A stretch of 42,951 nt of DNA from Scleroderma bovista. Lineage: Eukaryota > Basidiomycota > Agaricomycetes > Boletales > Sclerodermataceae. The translations under genes and the position numbers were made by a program. The notes under the pieces were generated by a model that searched no databases, had not been told where the DNA came from, and saw nothing but the letters and a program-made list of their open reading frames with translations. The stretch is from NCBI GenBank assembly GCA_037178675.1, contig JAYMGJ010000701.1, positions 1 to 42,951 on the forward strand, written 5' to 3'. Positions 21,627 to 31,687 of this stretch are shown here, one piece after another. The number at the start of each line of letters is the position of its first letter. The stretch's first letter is position 1.

Positions 21627-22942
21627 ATGTCCGATTCCTGTTTGTCCAATTCTGCACCCACCAGACCAGTCCAAGGAATGGATGTTCAGTCCGATATACC
21701 CACCAACTACCGGCTTTCCAGAAGATTCGCTGAATACATGCGCCAACGGTTCCGCTTCTTGGTCTTTCCTGGCCCCGATTCACCTCAGCCGGTACCTTCC
21801 CTTGACATGCCGGTCAATCACACTGTTGCAATGCATCAAATGGTTGCTATACTGGCACAAGCATATCAGCATCAGAGTGAGTTTTTGCCTTCATCTTGTA
21901 CATTCCAGGTGAAGGTATATCATTCCAGTCCCCTCTGGAATTGAGTTCAGGAGACTTGCCGATGATCTCGGCCAGAAGGAAACCGGAGCGGCAGTAGATC
22001 GGGAGGCAAGCTTTCTGGCCAGGCACCCGACCGCCCTTACCCCGCATGAAGGCTGCCCCCCAGTAATTGATAGACCTACTATTATACTTGGTGAGGGCAA
22101 TACAATTGCCTTGTGGTACCTCCCAGGAGCCTTGGCCGACAATGTCCAGGTAATTTTCTGTCCGGTTGTAATGGAATGGCATTTATCCAAGTTGATAGAA
22201 ACATATGTTGGATTCACTTGATGTGATTCCAGACCTTTTACCAAGAAGCATTGTTGGACGAACCTGGCGGACAAAGCCGGACTATTTCAAAGCAGAGTCT
22301 CTTGCCGGATGTTTGGAGTTTGCCCCTGCCATGCACCAACTTGGTCATTCCGTGAGTTGTCTGCGATTATTATCCCCTTATCTCATCAGCACATAGACAC
22401 GGAACGACACCCCCTCTGTCTCAGCAGCCCTTAAAACACAGTCCGGTTCAACTTGGGCATCACAAATGTCCTACCCATCTGGCATCCTGTCCGCTGCTCT
22501 TTCCATCATGCACCCGGCATTGTATAATGCTGGCCTGGATGGAATGGAGAAGCTCAGTGCATGGGCAGTGGAGAATGATGAAGACATGGATGATGCTCTT
22601 GAGGACTGGGCCACAGTCTACACCAACGTGTCGGTCATTGCAAACCGAGCGACACCATTTCACCGGGACCCACACTCCAGGGCGAACTGGTATGATCTTT
22701 TGGTTAGTGTTGGGGATTACCAGGACTGTTATTTAGATATTCCCACTCTTGGTGTCCAATTGGAATATAGCCCCGGGACCGTTGTGGCCTTTTCGGGCCG
22801 CCTCCTTCGACATGGAGTTAACAAGGTTGATGGTAATAGGTGTTGTTTTGCCTATTACATGCGAGATAACATTCATAACTGGCTGGGGGTTCCAACAACG
22901 GAGTGGATGACAGTCGATATGGTCCGGAATACGTTGATGTGA
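21627..22942 (+). CDS. TET/JBP-family 2OG-Fe(II) dioxygenase (389 aa), transposon cargo
   Basis: Predicted nuclear enzyme that oxidises 5-methylcytosine (or thymine) in DNA using 2-oxoglutarate, oxygen and Fe(II). Exons 21627-21876, 21929-22149, 22199-22351 and 22397-22942 join in frame across 45-52 nt introns. The N-terminal part carries ALWYLPGALADNVQ and GRTWRTKPDYF, then LEFAPAMHQLGH. The double-stranded beta-helix core has the iron triad His297 and Asp299 (PFHRDPHSRANW) and His347 (GRLLRHGV). Arg356 (GNRCCFAYYMR) is suited to bind 2-oxoglutarate, and VSVGDY and YSPGTVVAFSG form strands. The whole pattern matches the basidiomycete TET/JBP type linked to KDZ elements. No key residue is missing. 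Substrate (5mC or other) is by family analogy. Confidence 0.88.
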
Positions 22943-23060
22943 AACTGAATTAACTAGTTTGTGTCTTTGAAGTCAACTGCATACTATTAGACGGACATGA
23001 AGTGATGCATCCGTATTGTTTGATAAAATAAGACAAATAGGCGACCGGCATCAGACAAAA

Positions 23061-24235
23061 CACCATGGAAGCGCAATCTATAGTGTTTCCAGTAGACCAG
23101 GTGGCCCAGCCCGGAGTGTCCCGGGCCATACCGGTCAGCCTACCCTTTGTCTACTGTACCTTATAGGCTGCCCACCATAGCTATTATTGGATAGTTAGTG
23201 TGGCACACTAGCACATGGGTTGACCGTGCCATGCCGGTCGGCCTACATGGTGGTGTGCCATATAGTATGGAATCCCGTGGCACTGGCTCGCCGGTAGGGC
23301 ACGGGACACTATGGCATGGGCTGACCGGCATAGCATGGAACACCCTGGAAGCCCATTCCATAGTGTTCCTACATCACCGGGCAGCCCAGACCGGAGTGTG
23401 CTGTGCCATGCCGGTCAGCCTACATGGTGGTGTGCCATATACTATGGGATCCTGTGTTACGGGCTACCTGATAGGGCACGGGACACTGTGGTATGGGCTG
23501 ACCGACATGGCATGGGACACCTTGGAAGCCCATTCCATAGTGTTCCTACATAGTAGGGCAGCCCAGACTGGAGTGTGCCGTGCCATGCCGGTCAGCCTAC
23601 ATGGTGGTGTGCCATATAGTATGGGATCCTGTGTTACGGGCTACCCGATAGGGCATGGGACACTGTGGTATGGGCTGACCGACATGGCATGGAACACCCT
23701 GGAAGCCCATTCCATAGTGTTCCTACATAGTCGGACGGCCCAGGCTGGAGCGTGCCGTGCCATGCCGGTCAGCCTACATAGTGGTGTGCCATATACACTA
23801 TGGGATCCTGTGCTACGGGCTAACCGATAGGGCACGGGACACTGTGGTATGGGCTGACCAACATGGCATGGGACACCATGGAAGCCCATTCCATAGTGTT
23901 CCTACATAGTGGGGTGGCCCAGACCGGAGTGTGCCGTGCCATGCCGGCCAGCCTACAGAGTGGTGTGCCATATACTATGGGATCCTGTCCCACGGCTACC
24001 CGATAGGGCACTGGACACTGGTATGGGCTGACCGACATGGCATGGGACACCATGGAAGCCCATTCCATAGTGTTCCTACATAGTAGGGCGGCCCAGACCG
24101 GAGTGCGCCGTGCCATGCCGGCCAGCCTACATAGTGGTGTGCCATATACTATGGGATCCTGTGCTACGGGCTAACCGATAGGGCACGGGACACTATGCCA
24201 TAGGCCGACCGGTGGGGTATGGAACACCATGCAAG
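23061..24235. repeat. Right subterminal satellite, ~177 bp unit
   Basis: GCCCATTCCA recurs at 23351, 23528, 23705, 23884 and 24058, with a sixth partial at 24235: steps of 174-179 bp. A degenerate first copy starts near 23061 and is stretched by extra sequence around 23160-23220. Each unit carries ATGCCGGTCAGCCTACA, a GCCATATA block, GGGATCCTGTG and ATGGGCTGACC. Since 177 is a multiple of 3, frames stay open across several copies; these are not genes. The DNA is rich in CATG and TGG/CCA and relatively poor in CG compared with the left array. Confidence 0.9.
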
Positions 24236-24271
24236 CCCATTCCATGGTGTTCCATACCCCACCGGTCGGCC
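24203..24271. repeat. Long hairpin: 29 bp perfect arms, 11 nt loop
   Basis: The left arm 24203-24231 starts GGCCGACCGGTGGGG and is the exact reverse complement of 24243-24271, which ends CACCGGTCGGCC. The loop is 24232-24242. Weaker pairing extends outward about 20 bp. It sits at the junction between the 177 bp satellite and the 25 bp minisatellite and marks a local inversion of the satellite unit. Confidence 0.9.
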
Positions 24272-24466
24272 CATAGTGCAGTGTCCCATACCATATGGCA
24301 CACTGCTATCTGGGCTATTGTTGGTGGTCCATAGGGTATGGTACTCATCCTAATGGGCCAACCTGTGTGGGTATGGAACACCATGGAGCCCACACCCCAT
24401 TGGTCTGCCTATGTTACGATGTGTTATACTATATGGGACACCTATGTCCTGTCCTTCCACTCCAAC

Positions 24467-25210
24467 CTGGCATATGCTGTCCCATCTAGACCTAGCACAT
24501 CCGGACTCATTCCAACCTGGCATGTGCCATCCCATGCCGGCCCCGCATGTACTGACCCCTGCCGGCCTGGCATGAACCAATCCATGCCGGCCCCGCATGT
24601 ACTGACCCGTGCCAACCTGGCATATGCTGTCCCATTTAGACCTAACACTTCCAGACCCATTCCAACCTGGCATATACTGTCCCCTGCCGGCCTGGCATGA
24701 ACCGATCCATGCCGTCCTGACATGAGCTGACCCATGCCGGCCCCACATGTACTGACCCGTGCCAACCTGGCATATGCTGTTCCATTTAGACCTAACACTT
24801 CCAGACCCATTCCAACCTGGTATATGCTGTCCCATGCCCACCTGGCATGAACCAACCCATTCCAGCCTGGCATGTACTGACCCATGCTGTCCCGTGCCAA
24901 CCTGGCATATACTGTCCCATATAGACCTGACACATCCGGACCCATTCCAACTTGGTATATGCTGTCCCCTGCCACCTGGTTTGTACTGACGGATGCCCTC
25001 CCATGCCTACCCATCCCCACATGGCATATGCCATCCAATTCAAACCCGGCATATGCCATCCCATGTAGACCTAGCACATGGTGACCCATTCCAACCCGGC
25101 CCATGCCGTCCTATGCTGACCCCCCATATGCCACTCCATTCCGACCAGGTATATGCCGTCCGATTCCAACCAGGCATATGCCGTCCCATGCCAACCTGGC
25201 ATCTGGCATA
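24467..25210. repeat. Right subterminal minisatellite, 25 bp unit
   Basis: About 30 tandem copies of a 25 bp unit such as CCAACCTGGCATATGCTGTC followed by CCATK. Variants include CCGGCCCCGCATGTACTGAC and TAGACCTAACACTTCCAGAC blocks. The period equals the half-unit of the left array although the sequence is only weakly similar. Open frames here are artefacts. Confidence 0.88.
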
Positions 25211-25337
25211 TGCCATTCCAGCCTGGACCTGCCAGTGATAAACACTCCTACCAATAGTACCCATGGGGCCTGTCTATACCACATGGTAACACCAGGCCAT
25301 ACCTGGGCCCACCCATATAACAGGATGACCCTCTAGA

Positions 25338-25427
25338 GGTCAGCCCATGTTCCACTGGCCATGTAACACGGCCAATTGTCAACCTCCGCTGTCCATATTG
25401 TATGGTACAATCTAGGTACATTATGTG
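25338..25427 (-). repeat. KDZ right terminal inverted repeat
   Basis: Inverted partner of 5842-5931. On the plus strand it reads GGTCAGCCCATG ... CACGGCCAATTGTCAACCTC ... AGGTACATTATGTG and ends directly against the GTAGGAT duplication. The outermost 6 bp differ between the two ends. Confidence 0.85.
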
Positions 25428-25434
25428 GTAGGAT
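25428..25434. other. Target-site duplication, right copy (KDZ element)
   Basis: GTAGGAT, identical to 5835-5841. On the minus strand the gypsy coding sequence runs up to here through MLRHRDIL and resumes at 5841 with QGVKF. Confidence 0.8.
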
Positions 25435-26889
25435 ATCCCGATGGCGGAGCATGGTTTCCACCCCCGCCATCAGCTCTTGTTCATGTACCGGGTAGTTGCG
25501 CTGCGCAAACGACATTTTTGCTGAATAGAAAGCAGCCACCCTGGCGCCTTTCCAGTCGCGACCCTGGGCAACCACCCCTCCAATCCCATTACCACAGGCA
25601 TCTGTCATGACCCAGATGGGGTCACGGTCTGGACTGTAGTCAAGAGGGACACGGCAGTGAGGAGCACACGCCGATACATATCGTTTAACCGTTTCAAAGG
25701 CGCGCTGTTCTGTGTATCCCCATTGGAAAGGCTTCGACTCGGCGCTAGCCTCGGCCAGAACCCCTAAGGGAACACAGACTTTAAAGATATTGTCGGCGAG
25801 GTAGCCTACCGCCCCCACGAATCCCCTGCACAAGGTATGGTTCGTTGGGACCTTCCAGTTGACAACCCTGTCAACCTTTTCAGGATCCATCCGGATACCG
25901 TCGTCCGTGACAACACGACCAAGAATCTTGACTTCCTTGCAGAGGAAGCGAAGCTTCTTCTCACTAAGGTATAGTTTCTCCTCCTTTGAAATCTGTATTA
26001 CAGTAGTGACATGCCGGACATGTTCCTCCAGGGTATCCAAATAGATAATGATGTCATCTAGGTATATGTCCATGAAAACACCGATGTGTTCGCCGAACAT
26101 ATGGTTCATCAGCGCCTGGTATGTAGCCGGTGCATTACAGTCACCCTGCTGAATGACATGACTGACCATATTCCCATCAGGTGTCGTTACGGCCGTCTGT
26201 TCGACATGCTCTGGGATCACATGGATTTGTTCGTATGCATCCTGACCATCTATTATCGACCGGTAAGGTTTCCTCACAACCCGTCGCAATATGCCTTCCA
26301 TATCAGGCATCGGGGACAACAATTTGCGCGTATTTTTATTGCGCTCACGCAGGTCAACCACGACCCGTAGTCTCGTTGGTATCCCGGGTTTGGTAATCAA
26401 CAGCATTGGGCATGTGTTGCGAGCAGTGGTGAGCTCCCAGCGTCCTGACTTTAGGTATGAGTTCTTCTTTTCGATCCATAGTGATCTCAATGCCTCAGGG
26501 CACTTTGAAGGTCGCCAGGGGTAGATCTTACCCTCGTCGATCAATGGGATGGAGTGGTTGAGGGCCCGGAATGGAGGTAGTGCGGTAGCGCCGGCCTGTG
26601 AGCACAATGGTTGGGCTAGTTGGCGCAGGTGTCCATGCACCTGTTCCAAGCTTTCCTCATATACCTCCGTGGCTCGTGACTCGAGCACGGAGACCTGGGT
26701 CCCCCTCATTTCAAGGGGTTCCTTACTTCCAAGCATGACCCTAGGTGAGTTCAATCCCACCATAACACGATGTTGATACAGGAATGGTGTCCCTAATATC
26801 ATGTCATAGTTTTGCAGGTTAATGACATCGAAATACCGCATATAGTCTGTCCCTTGGTATTGAAAACGGGCTTTCACACCAAAGTTCAC
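25435..26889 (-). pseudogene. Gypsy pol 5' part: reverse transcriptase and start of RNase H
   Basis: Ty3/gypsy reverse transcriptase with its core blocks: KPGIPTRLRVVVDLRERNKN, then MPDMEGIL, the QGDCNAPATYQALMNHMF block, and the catalytic box IYLDDIIIY (YLDD). The thumb/connection (LYLSEKKLRFLCKEVKILG) leads into RNase H with Asp in WVMTDACGNGIGG and Glu in NYPVHEQELMAG. After MLRHRDIL the frame enters KDZ sequence, so the protein is truncated by the insertion. Upstream it is in the same frame as gag-protease, separated by a single TGA at 26896-26898. Within this segment there is no other stop, so the copy was probably intact until fairly recently. Confidence 0.92.
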
Positions 26890-26895
26890 CTTTGA

Positions 26896-29800
26896 TCATG
26901 ATCCCTGTACCGCAAGCTGTATGGTAAGCGGTTTCTCCAGCATCACACGTTCCAATCTTAGCTGTTCAGCCAGAGTTAGAGGCATGAAATCAGCCAGTGA
27001 ACCAGTATCTATTAAGGCTCGCGCAGGTTGTCCGTTCACATGTGCCACGACAACGATCGGTTTAGGGATCGTGCATTTGAAGTCTCTGGTCACTGTGGCA
27101 TTCCTTTGAATGGCAGAGAACCTGGATGGGATAACCCTGGTATGATAGAGTTCGACAACACCGGCAGTGCCTTGTCTACTCCCATCGACAATGTCAAAAA
27201 GTCGGTGCAGGCTCTCGCCAATATCAACATCGTCGGGGGATTCAAAGACCTGAGCCCGGAACCTGCTCACTCGTCGCCTGTACCACCGTGCTACGTCAAA
27301 GCGTGGGTGCTCGGTCTTATAGATCAGGAGCAGAATGCGAGTGAGCGACACTGTATCCAGAATTTCATACGCGGCTATTTCCTTCCTACAAACGCAGGTG
27401 AATCGTGTGTCCCTGTCTATCGAGGCATGTGGGTTATACGACCTGATCAGCCTCCCCAGGATTCGGTCTTCGACCGGGCAGCCCATGGGTAGGTTGAAAC
27501 CGACACGTTGTCGTTCTAACTGACGAATTTCTTCATCAGGTATTCTTCTCATCTGGCCCACATGACACCAATACCATTTGTCTATGTGGAACCTGGGATT
27601 GCGCAGCCATCTGGAGGTAATTAAAAACCCATCTTCGGAAGGGTATAATTCGTCCATTACGACGTGAAATCCATTCTTAATACAGTACACGCAGAAACGA
27701 TCCCGCGAGTATACCACCGGATCGTCCGGGTCCTCCCCAGGATAGCACGTAGTAGACAGGCGCCCCCTCGCTCGCTCGCTGAGCGGTTCACTGAAATCAG
27801 TAGGCAACCTGCAGAAAGGGTACTTGTACGGATACCATTCGGATACTTCACTCTCAGCATCCTCTGAGGATTCATTGCCCCCACTAGTATTCGCTGGCGT
27901 CGCAAGGGAGGATTCATCCTCGGTCAGCGAATATTCATCGCTTACTAGTTCAGGTAGCTCATCAACGTCTCCCCCTTGGCTGTCTGATTCGTAAGATTCT
28001 ACCAGGTTGGCGTGGATGCCGGGAGTACTTGCTTTCGAAAGTCCCCATTGGCACTCAATATCTCCGAAGTCAATGTCCACACCATAACTTGTCACCCCAG
28101 GGGGTGAGTTACCTCCTGATGAGGATGCCACCTTGTTTCGCTGGGGGCAATTCCTGGAGAAATGGCCCGTCCCACTGCAAACAAAGCATAGCCCCTCGGC
28201 TTTACGTCGTGCCTCTTCGTCCTTGCTCAGCTTGGGACGAGAAGGGCAATCCTTCTTGGGGTAATTTGCGCGAGTATTGTTGGTCACTGTCCTCGGCGTA
28301 GAGGACTTTTGGAAGGAAGACCCTGACTTATTACGGGTCTGGCCTCGTTGCCCTCTCTGGCGACGTCGGAAACCTTTTTGGTGGGTGTCCTTTGTCCCCT
28401 CAGGCGTCGTGGCCGCACTCCTGATCATGATGCCATCCTGGCGCCTACCTGGCTTGTTTTCCCTAGGGGCAACCATAACAGATCGTGAGATCTCGATTAC
28501 CTCGGCGGCAGCGACGACTTCCTTCAGCATAGAAACTTCGGGATTCAATTTGTCTTTCCATAGGTCCCGCTGGTAATCCTTGCGAAGACCCTTCCAAAAT
28601 TTATCGACCTTCAATCGGTCATTGCGTTCGCCGATCGTATTCCACATCTCATTAAGTTCGTGCAAGTATTCTCGAACGGTGAGACTATTTTGCATGAACG
28701 TAGCGATCTTATCACGCTGTTGGTTCCGATAATTCACAGGGAAACAAAAATTAAAGAGTTGTTTAAAGAATTCACGAATGCGCCAACTGTAAGGGTCAAT
28801 AGCGACTTCCTCTGAATAAAAGGTACATCCCTTCCCTGTCAAATAGTGGGCAACTATAAATACCTGTTTCTTTTCAGGTACATTCCCGTCTTTCACATAA
28901 GCCGTACTTTCCGTCATAAAGCGATGGAACACTTTTGAGTCGGCCGAGCCATCATACTTGTTCGGAGGTATTGGCTTTAGGGTCATCTTTCTAGACTTTC
29001 ATCTTGACTTTCGCCGTGCCCGGCGAGATTCGGATCGTCTCTTACTACGACCACGATGACGGCTGCAGTTTCGACGTCTCCTTCTCCTGTGATCTGAGGA
29101 TCGGGAGGTGGACGAGGAAGAGGACGAATTCATCTCGTCCGATGCCGACGATGAGTCCGATGATCCACTATTTGAGTCACTCGAGTCGTCGTCCTTGGAT
29201 GTCGATCCATCTGAGGACCCCGACGAGTTTGAGTTCGTTTCGGATGATGAAGACCCTTTCTGGTGTCTCCTACCAGTAGGTTTCCTCTTCCTTTCGAGGC
29301 GTTTGAATGCTAACCCGATGTAGCTGTTAGGATCTATTTGCTCCACCGGTTCCATTGCCTTTGGAGTGTGGTGGCGCCGTCAAGGCTTATCGCTCAGGGT
29401 AACTGCCCTTTCCACCATCGCCTTTACTGGGCTTAGATTTCTCCTTTCAGCAGCGTCCTTCCGTTTCTCATTCTTGGACTGATGCTTATTTTTAACAGGT
29501 TTATCAGGCTGTTCTCTGCCTTTGGGCTTCGCCTCTCGCGCTGACACTTCGCACGCACGCTCATTATTCTGCTCGTGTTTGTTTTTCTTGGTCAAGTGTG
29601 AACCAGAACTCCCTTCCTCGGAGTCCGCTGTTGACGAGTGCGCGATATCACGGGCCAAATTCCAGGATTCCAGCGCTGCTCGTTGACCATCCAGATCCAG
29701 GTCATCGCCATTCTCGGAGAGAGCACCCCAGTTTCGGGGATCAATGCCCTTTCCCTTGTCGAAAGCAGATGGTCCTTCGCCTCTCGAAGTAGTCTCGCTT

Positions 29801-30507
29801 GTCTCATCGCCCTGCCTCCCGGCGGGCCTATTTTTTAGGGCGGTAATTCTTTTATTAATTCTAACGCGGTCATCTGGGGTAAGTCCCCTTTTTGCTTCGC
29901 GTACCACATGATTTAACTCGTTGTCCAAGACCTTGGAGTGACGTCGCTTCTCACGCGATGCTGACCTCGTTCTTTGTCCTTTGCAGCTGACTGTAGTCCA
30001 GCCCAGATTATCGTCCTTATTGTTCCCATCCTCGGGGGTTGACTCCGACGCACCGTCGCTCGGTAATCCATCAGATCCGGATTCAGTATGAATTACAGCC
30101 ATTACTTCTAAGTGAGTAGCTATCAATGTTTGTTTCCTGCCCACTGGTACCCTCAGGTCACCAGGCATCATAGGCGAGATTTCGTGCTCGTGTCCCAGAA
30201 ACACCGGTGAGCAAAGCTTCGAACCGGGACCCACCGGCGAGGTACTCCTCGAGCCGGGCACCGATGAGGTTATCCTCAAATCGGGGAAAGCCTCGTTAAG
30301 AGGGAGCACGCTCCCACGGACGACATCGCTGTATCGTCTTGGTGCGGTTTCATTCTGGTCTTCCTGTGCGTTGGCACTTCGGGTGCTTTCTTTGGAAGGT
30401 GGAGGTACGCTAAGGGGTGAGTCAGCGTCTTTTTGTGGGTTAGGGCTCACTGGTAAGGAGTTTGCACGGGAGCGCCCCTTGTTTCGTAGATTGTATCTCG
30501 AAGACAT
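26896..30507 (-). pseudogene. Gypsy gag and aspartic protease, broken by TGA codons
   Basis: One frame from an ATG at 30507 to 26896, interrupted by TGA at 29380-29382 and 28999-29001 and ending in TGA at 26896-26898. The first part (30507-29380) is a hydrophilic leader with DNLGWTTVS and GKGIDPRNWGAL blocks. The second (29355-28999) is Ser/Arg-rich linker. The third contains the capsid-like region (NKYDGSADSKVFHRFMTES to REYLHELNEMW), a CCHC zinc knuckle (CFVCSGTGHFSRNCP), an acidic spacer and the retropepsin motif ALIDTGSLADF. Each stop sits where CGA (Arg) would keep the frame (for example RRKSR-KSRKM). Programmed TGA readthrough is possible for one of them but unlikely for all. Confidence 0.88.
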
Positions 30508-30931
30508 TTTTCAAGTTTGTTAAAGGGTAAGTACTAAGTAGTAGAGGTTATAGATTGAGTGAGGCTTGGTTGGCGTACCCTTGATTGCACGGTGGATGAT
30601 CGGTCCACGTCAAGTATCGGGAAGCGTGAACGAGTTTTTTTTTTTAAAGAGTAGAGTGTGAGAGTAGAGAGTCTGAGGCAAAAATATGTAGCGGCGACCA
30701 GTAGTTGTTACTATGGACGACGATACACTAAGATCTCAGTGCACAATTGCCAGACTAAAATCTGTTATTGAGAGAGAGACCGAAGGGAAATTTTACAGCG
30801 GAGCGACTACTTATAATACGAGGCGGGAATGCTCGGAACGATATATTGTATGGCGACATACGTGTGAGGGCCGAACGTTCTCTTATGACAGTTCGGCCGA
30901 GTCTGAATGATTAAATGTCTCGTTCGTCACA
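30508..30931 (-). repeat. Probable 5' LTR and leader of the gypsy element
   Basis: On the minus strand the region starts TGTGACGAACGAG at 30931, has a TATA-like TATTATAAG near 30812-30820 and leads into gag 424 bp later. The LTR/leader boundary and primer-binding site could not be fixed, and its 3' partner is outside the window. A perfect inverted repeat GGCCGAAC (30869-30876) / GTTCGGCC (30891-30898) with a 14 nt loop lies inside. Confidence 0.55.
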
Positions 30932-31009
30932 TCGTGATTAGGCAGTATATGGTCATCATACATATCATGCAGTTAAGAAACGCACAGACAACACTTCCAA
31001 AAATCCCGG

Positions 31010-31687
31010 CTATTCGTCGTCCCCGAGGCGCGCTCTTTTGTGTACTCTCCTCGCTGTACCCGTACTCTGAGAGTCATCGTCGCTCATCGTTCCTGCGCTC
31101 CTGCGCATTGCCCGCTTGCGTCGTTGATACTCGCGGTCACGATGCTTCTTCTGCTGAGCGGCAGTGAGCTCTTGTGTACGAGGTGCTGGAGGCACCACGA
31201 CGGTTGTCAGGCCGGGAGTTGGATGCTTGAATTCGTCAGGGGCAGGGGTTGATTCCTCTCCGTCTCCGATCATCTCCAGCGACTGTATTATTCCACCAAA
31301 GTGAACCAAGTAAAGCAACAAAGTATTTTACTAACGAACCTTTGACCATGTTCCGCTGCTGGCCGAGAACCATCTGTCACCCTCACCAATGTCATGTTTT
31401 CTTCGTGCTGCGGCCCCTTGCGTGGGTTTAAGGTATCCATCGAAACCATGGATGATGTTTCCGGTGCTGGCTGTGTCAGTGAGATATGTTGTCTCGAGGT
31501 TGTAAATGGTCAACTCCATCTGCGCCTGTCAATTGCTTTCAATGTTAGTGGCGAAACGGAAGTAAGATTGACTTACCAACTGTCGGTCGGCTGCTCTTTT
31601 TTTCGCCAGCATCCTAACCAGTTCATCCTTGGTTTTCTCGTACTGCGCCTTTTCATCTGCACTTGGCTGAGGGTCTTTGTTTGCCAT
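31010..31687 (-). CDS. EAF6: Eaf6-like subunit of histone acetyltransferase complexes (189 aa)
   Basis: Nuclear scaffold subunit of NuA4-type histone acetyltransferase complexes. Exons 31687-31577, 31525-31340 and 31282-31010 give 37, 62 and 91 codons, with introns of 51 and 57 nt, all phase 0. The N-terminal half has the family core: a helix (AQYEKTKDELVRMLAKKRAA) followed by MELTIYNLETTYLTDT and GNIIHGFDGYLK. The C-terminal half is low-complexity and basic (KKHRDREYQRRKRAMRRS, ending RRVHKRARLGDDE), which is longer than in yeast and suggests nuclear localisation. It is head-to-head with RPT5, 107 bp between start codons. The gypsy LTR begins about 80 bp beyond its stop codon, so its 3' end may be affected. 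Confidence 0.9.

Larger units (their letters stand above)
5842..25427 (+). mobile_element. 19.6 kb KDZ (Kyakuja-Dileera-Zisupton) DNA transposon with TET/JBP cargo
   Basis: A complete DNA transposon bounded by ~90 bp imperfect terminal inverted repeats and 7 bp GTAGGAT duplications, inserted in the RNase H coding sequence of the gypsy element. It contains an uninterrupted spliced KDZ transposase (17044-20554), a TET/JBP dioxygenase (21627-22942) and four further spliced genes of unknown function, in alternating orientation -,+,-,+,-,+. Repeat-filled shoulders of about 4.4 kb (left, including two later LTRs) and 2.4 kb (right) separate the gene core from the ends. Association of KDZ elements with TET/JBP genes is established for Agaricomycete genomes. 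This copy is notable because ends, target duplication and all six reading frames can be followed from sequence alone. Confidence 0.9.
1..30931 (-). mobile_element. Old Ty3/gypsy LTR retrotransposon, split by two nested insertions
   Basis: Reading the minus strand from 30931 down gives LTR-like DNA, gag, aspartic protease, RT, RNase H, integrase and a chromodomain-like tail: the Ty3/gypsy order. The RNase H region is cut at 25434/5841 by the KDZ transposon and at 5749/3647 by a solo LTR. Removing each insertion and one copy of its target duplication rejoins the frame (codons for DIL then QGVKF at the first cut, and QAR then WMERL at the second). The 3' LTR was not found and should lie left of the window. 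Gag-to-RT lies in one frame and integrase-to-tail in one frame, interrupted only by TGA codons at 29380, 28999, 26896, 2735, 2393 and probably 1310. The copy is therefore dead. The exact left limit is unknown. Confidence 0.85.

Noticed and set aside
20635..22182. Minus-strand frames over the TET/JBP exons (21847-22274)
   Set aside because: They are shadows of the dioxygenase exons, cross its introns and show no domain.
23198..25104. Frames of 210 and 220 codons resembling repetitive proteins
   Set aside because: These are satellite and minisatellite DNA with unit lengths that keep frames open; no start context, introns or folded domain.
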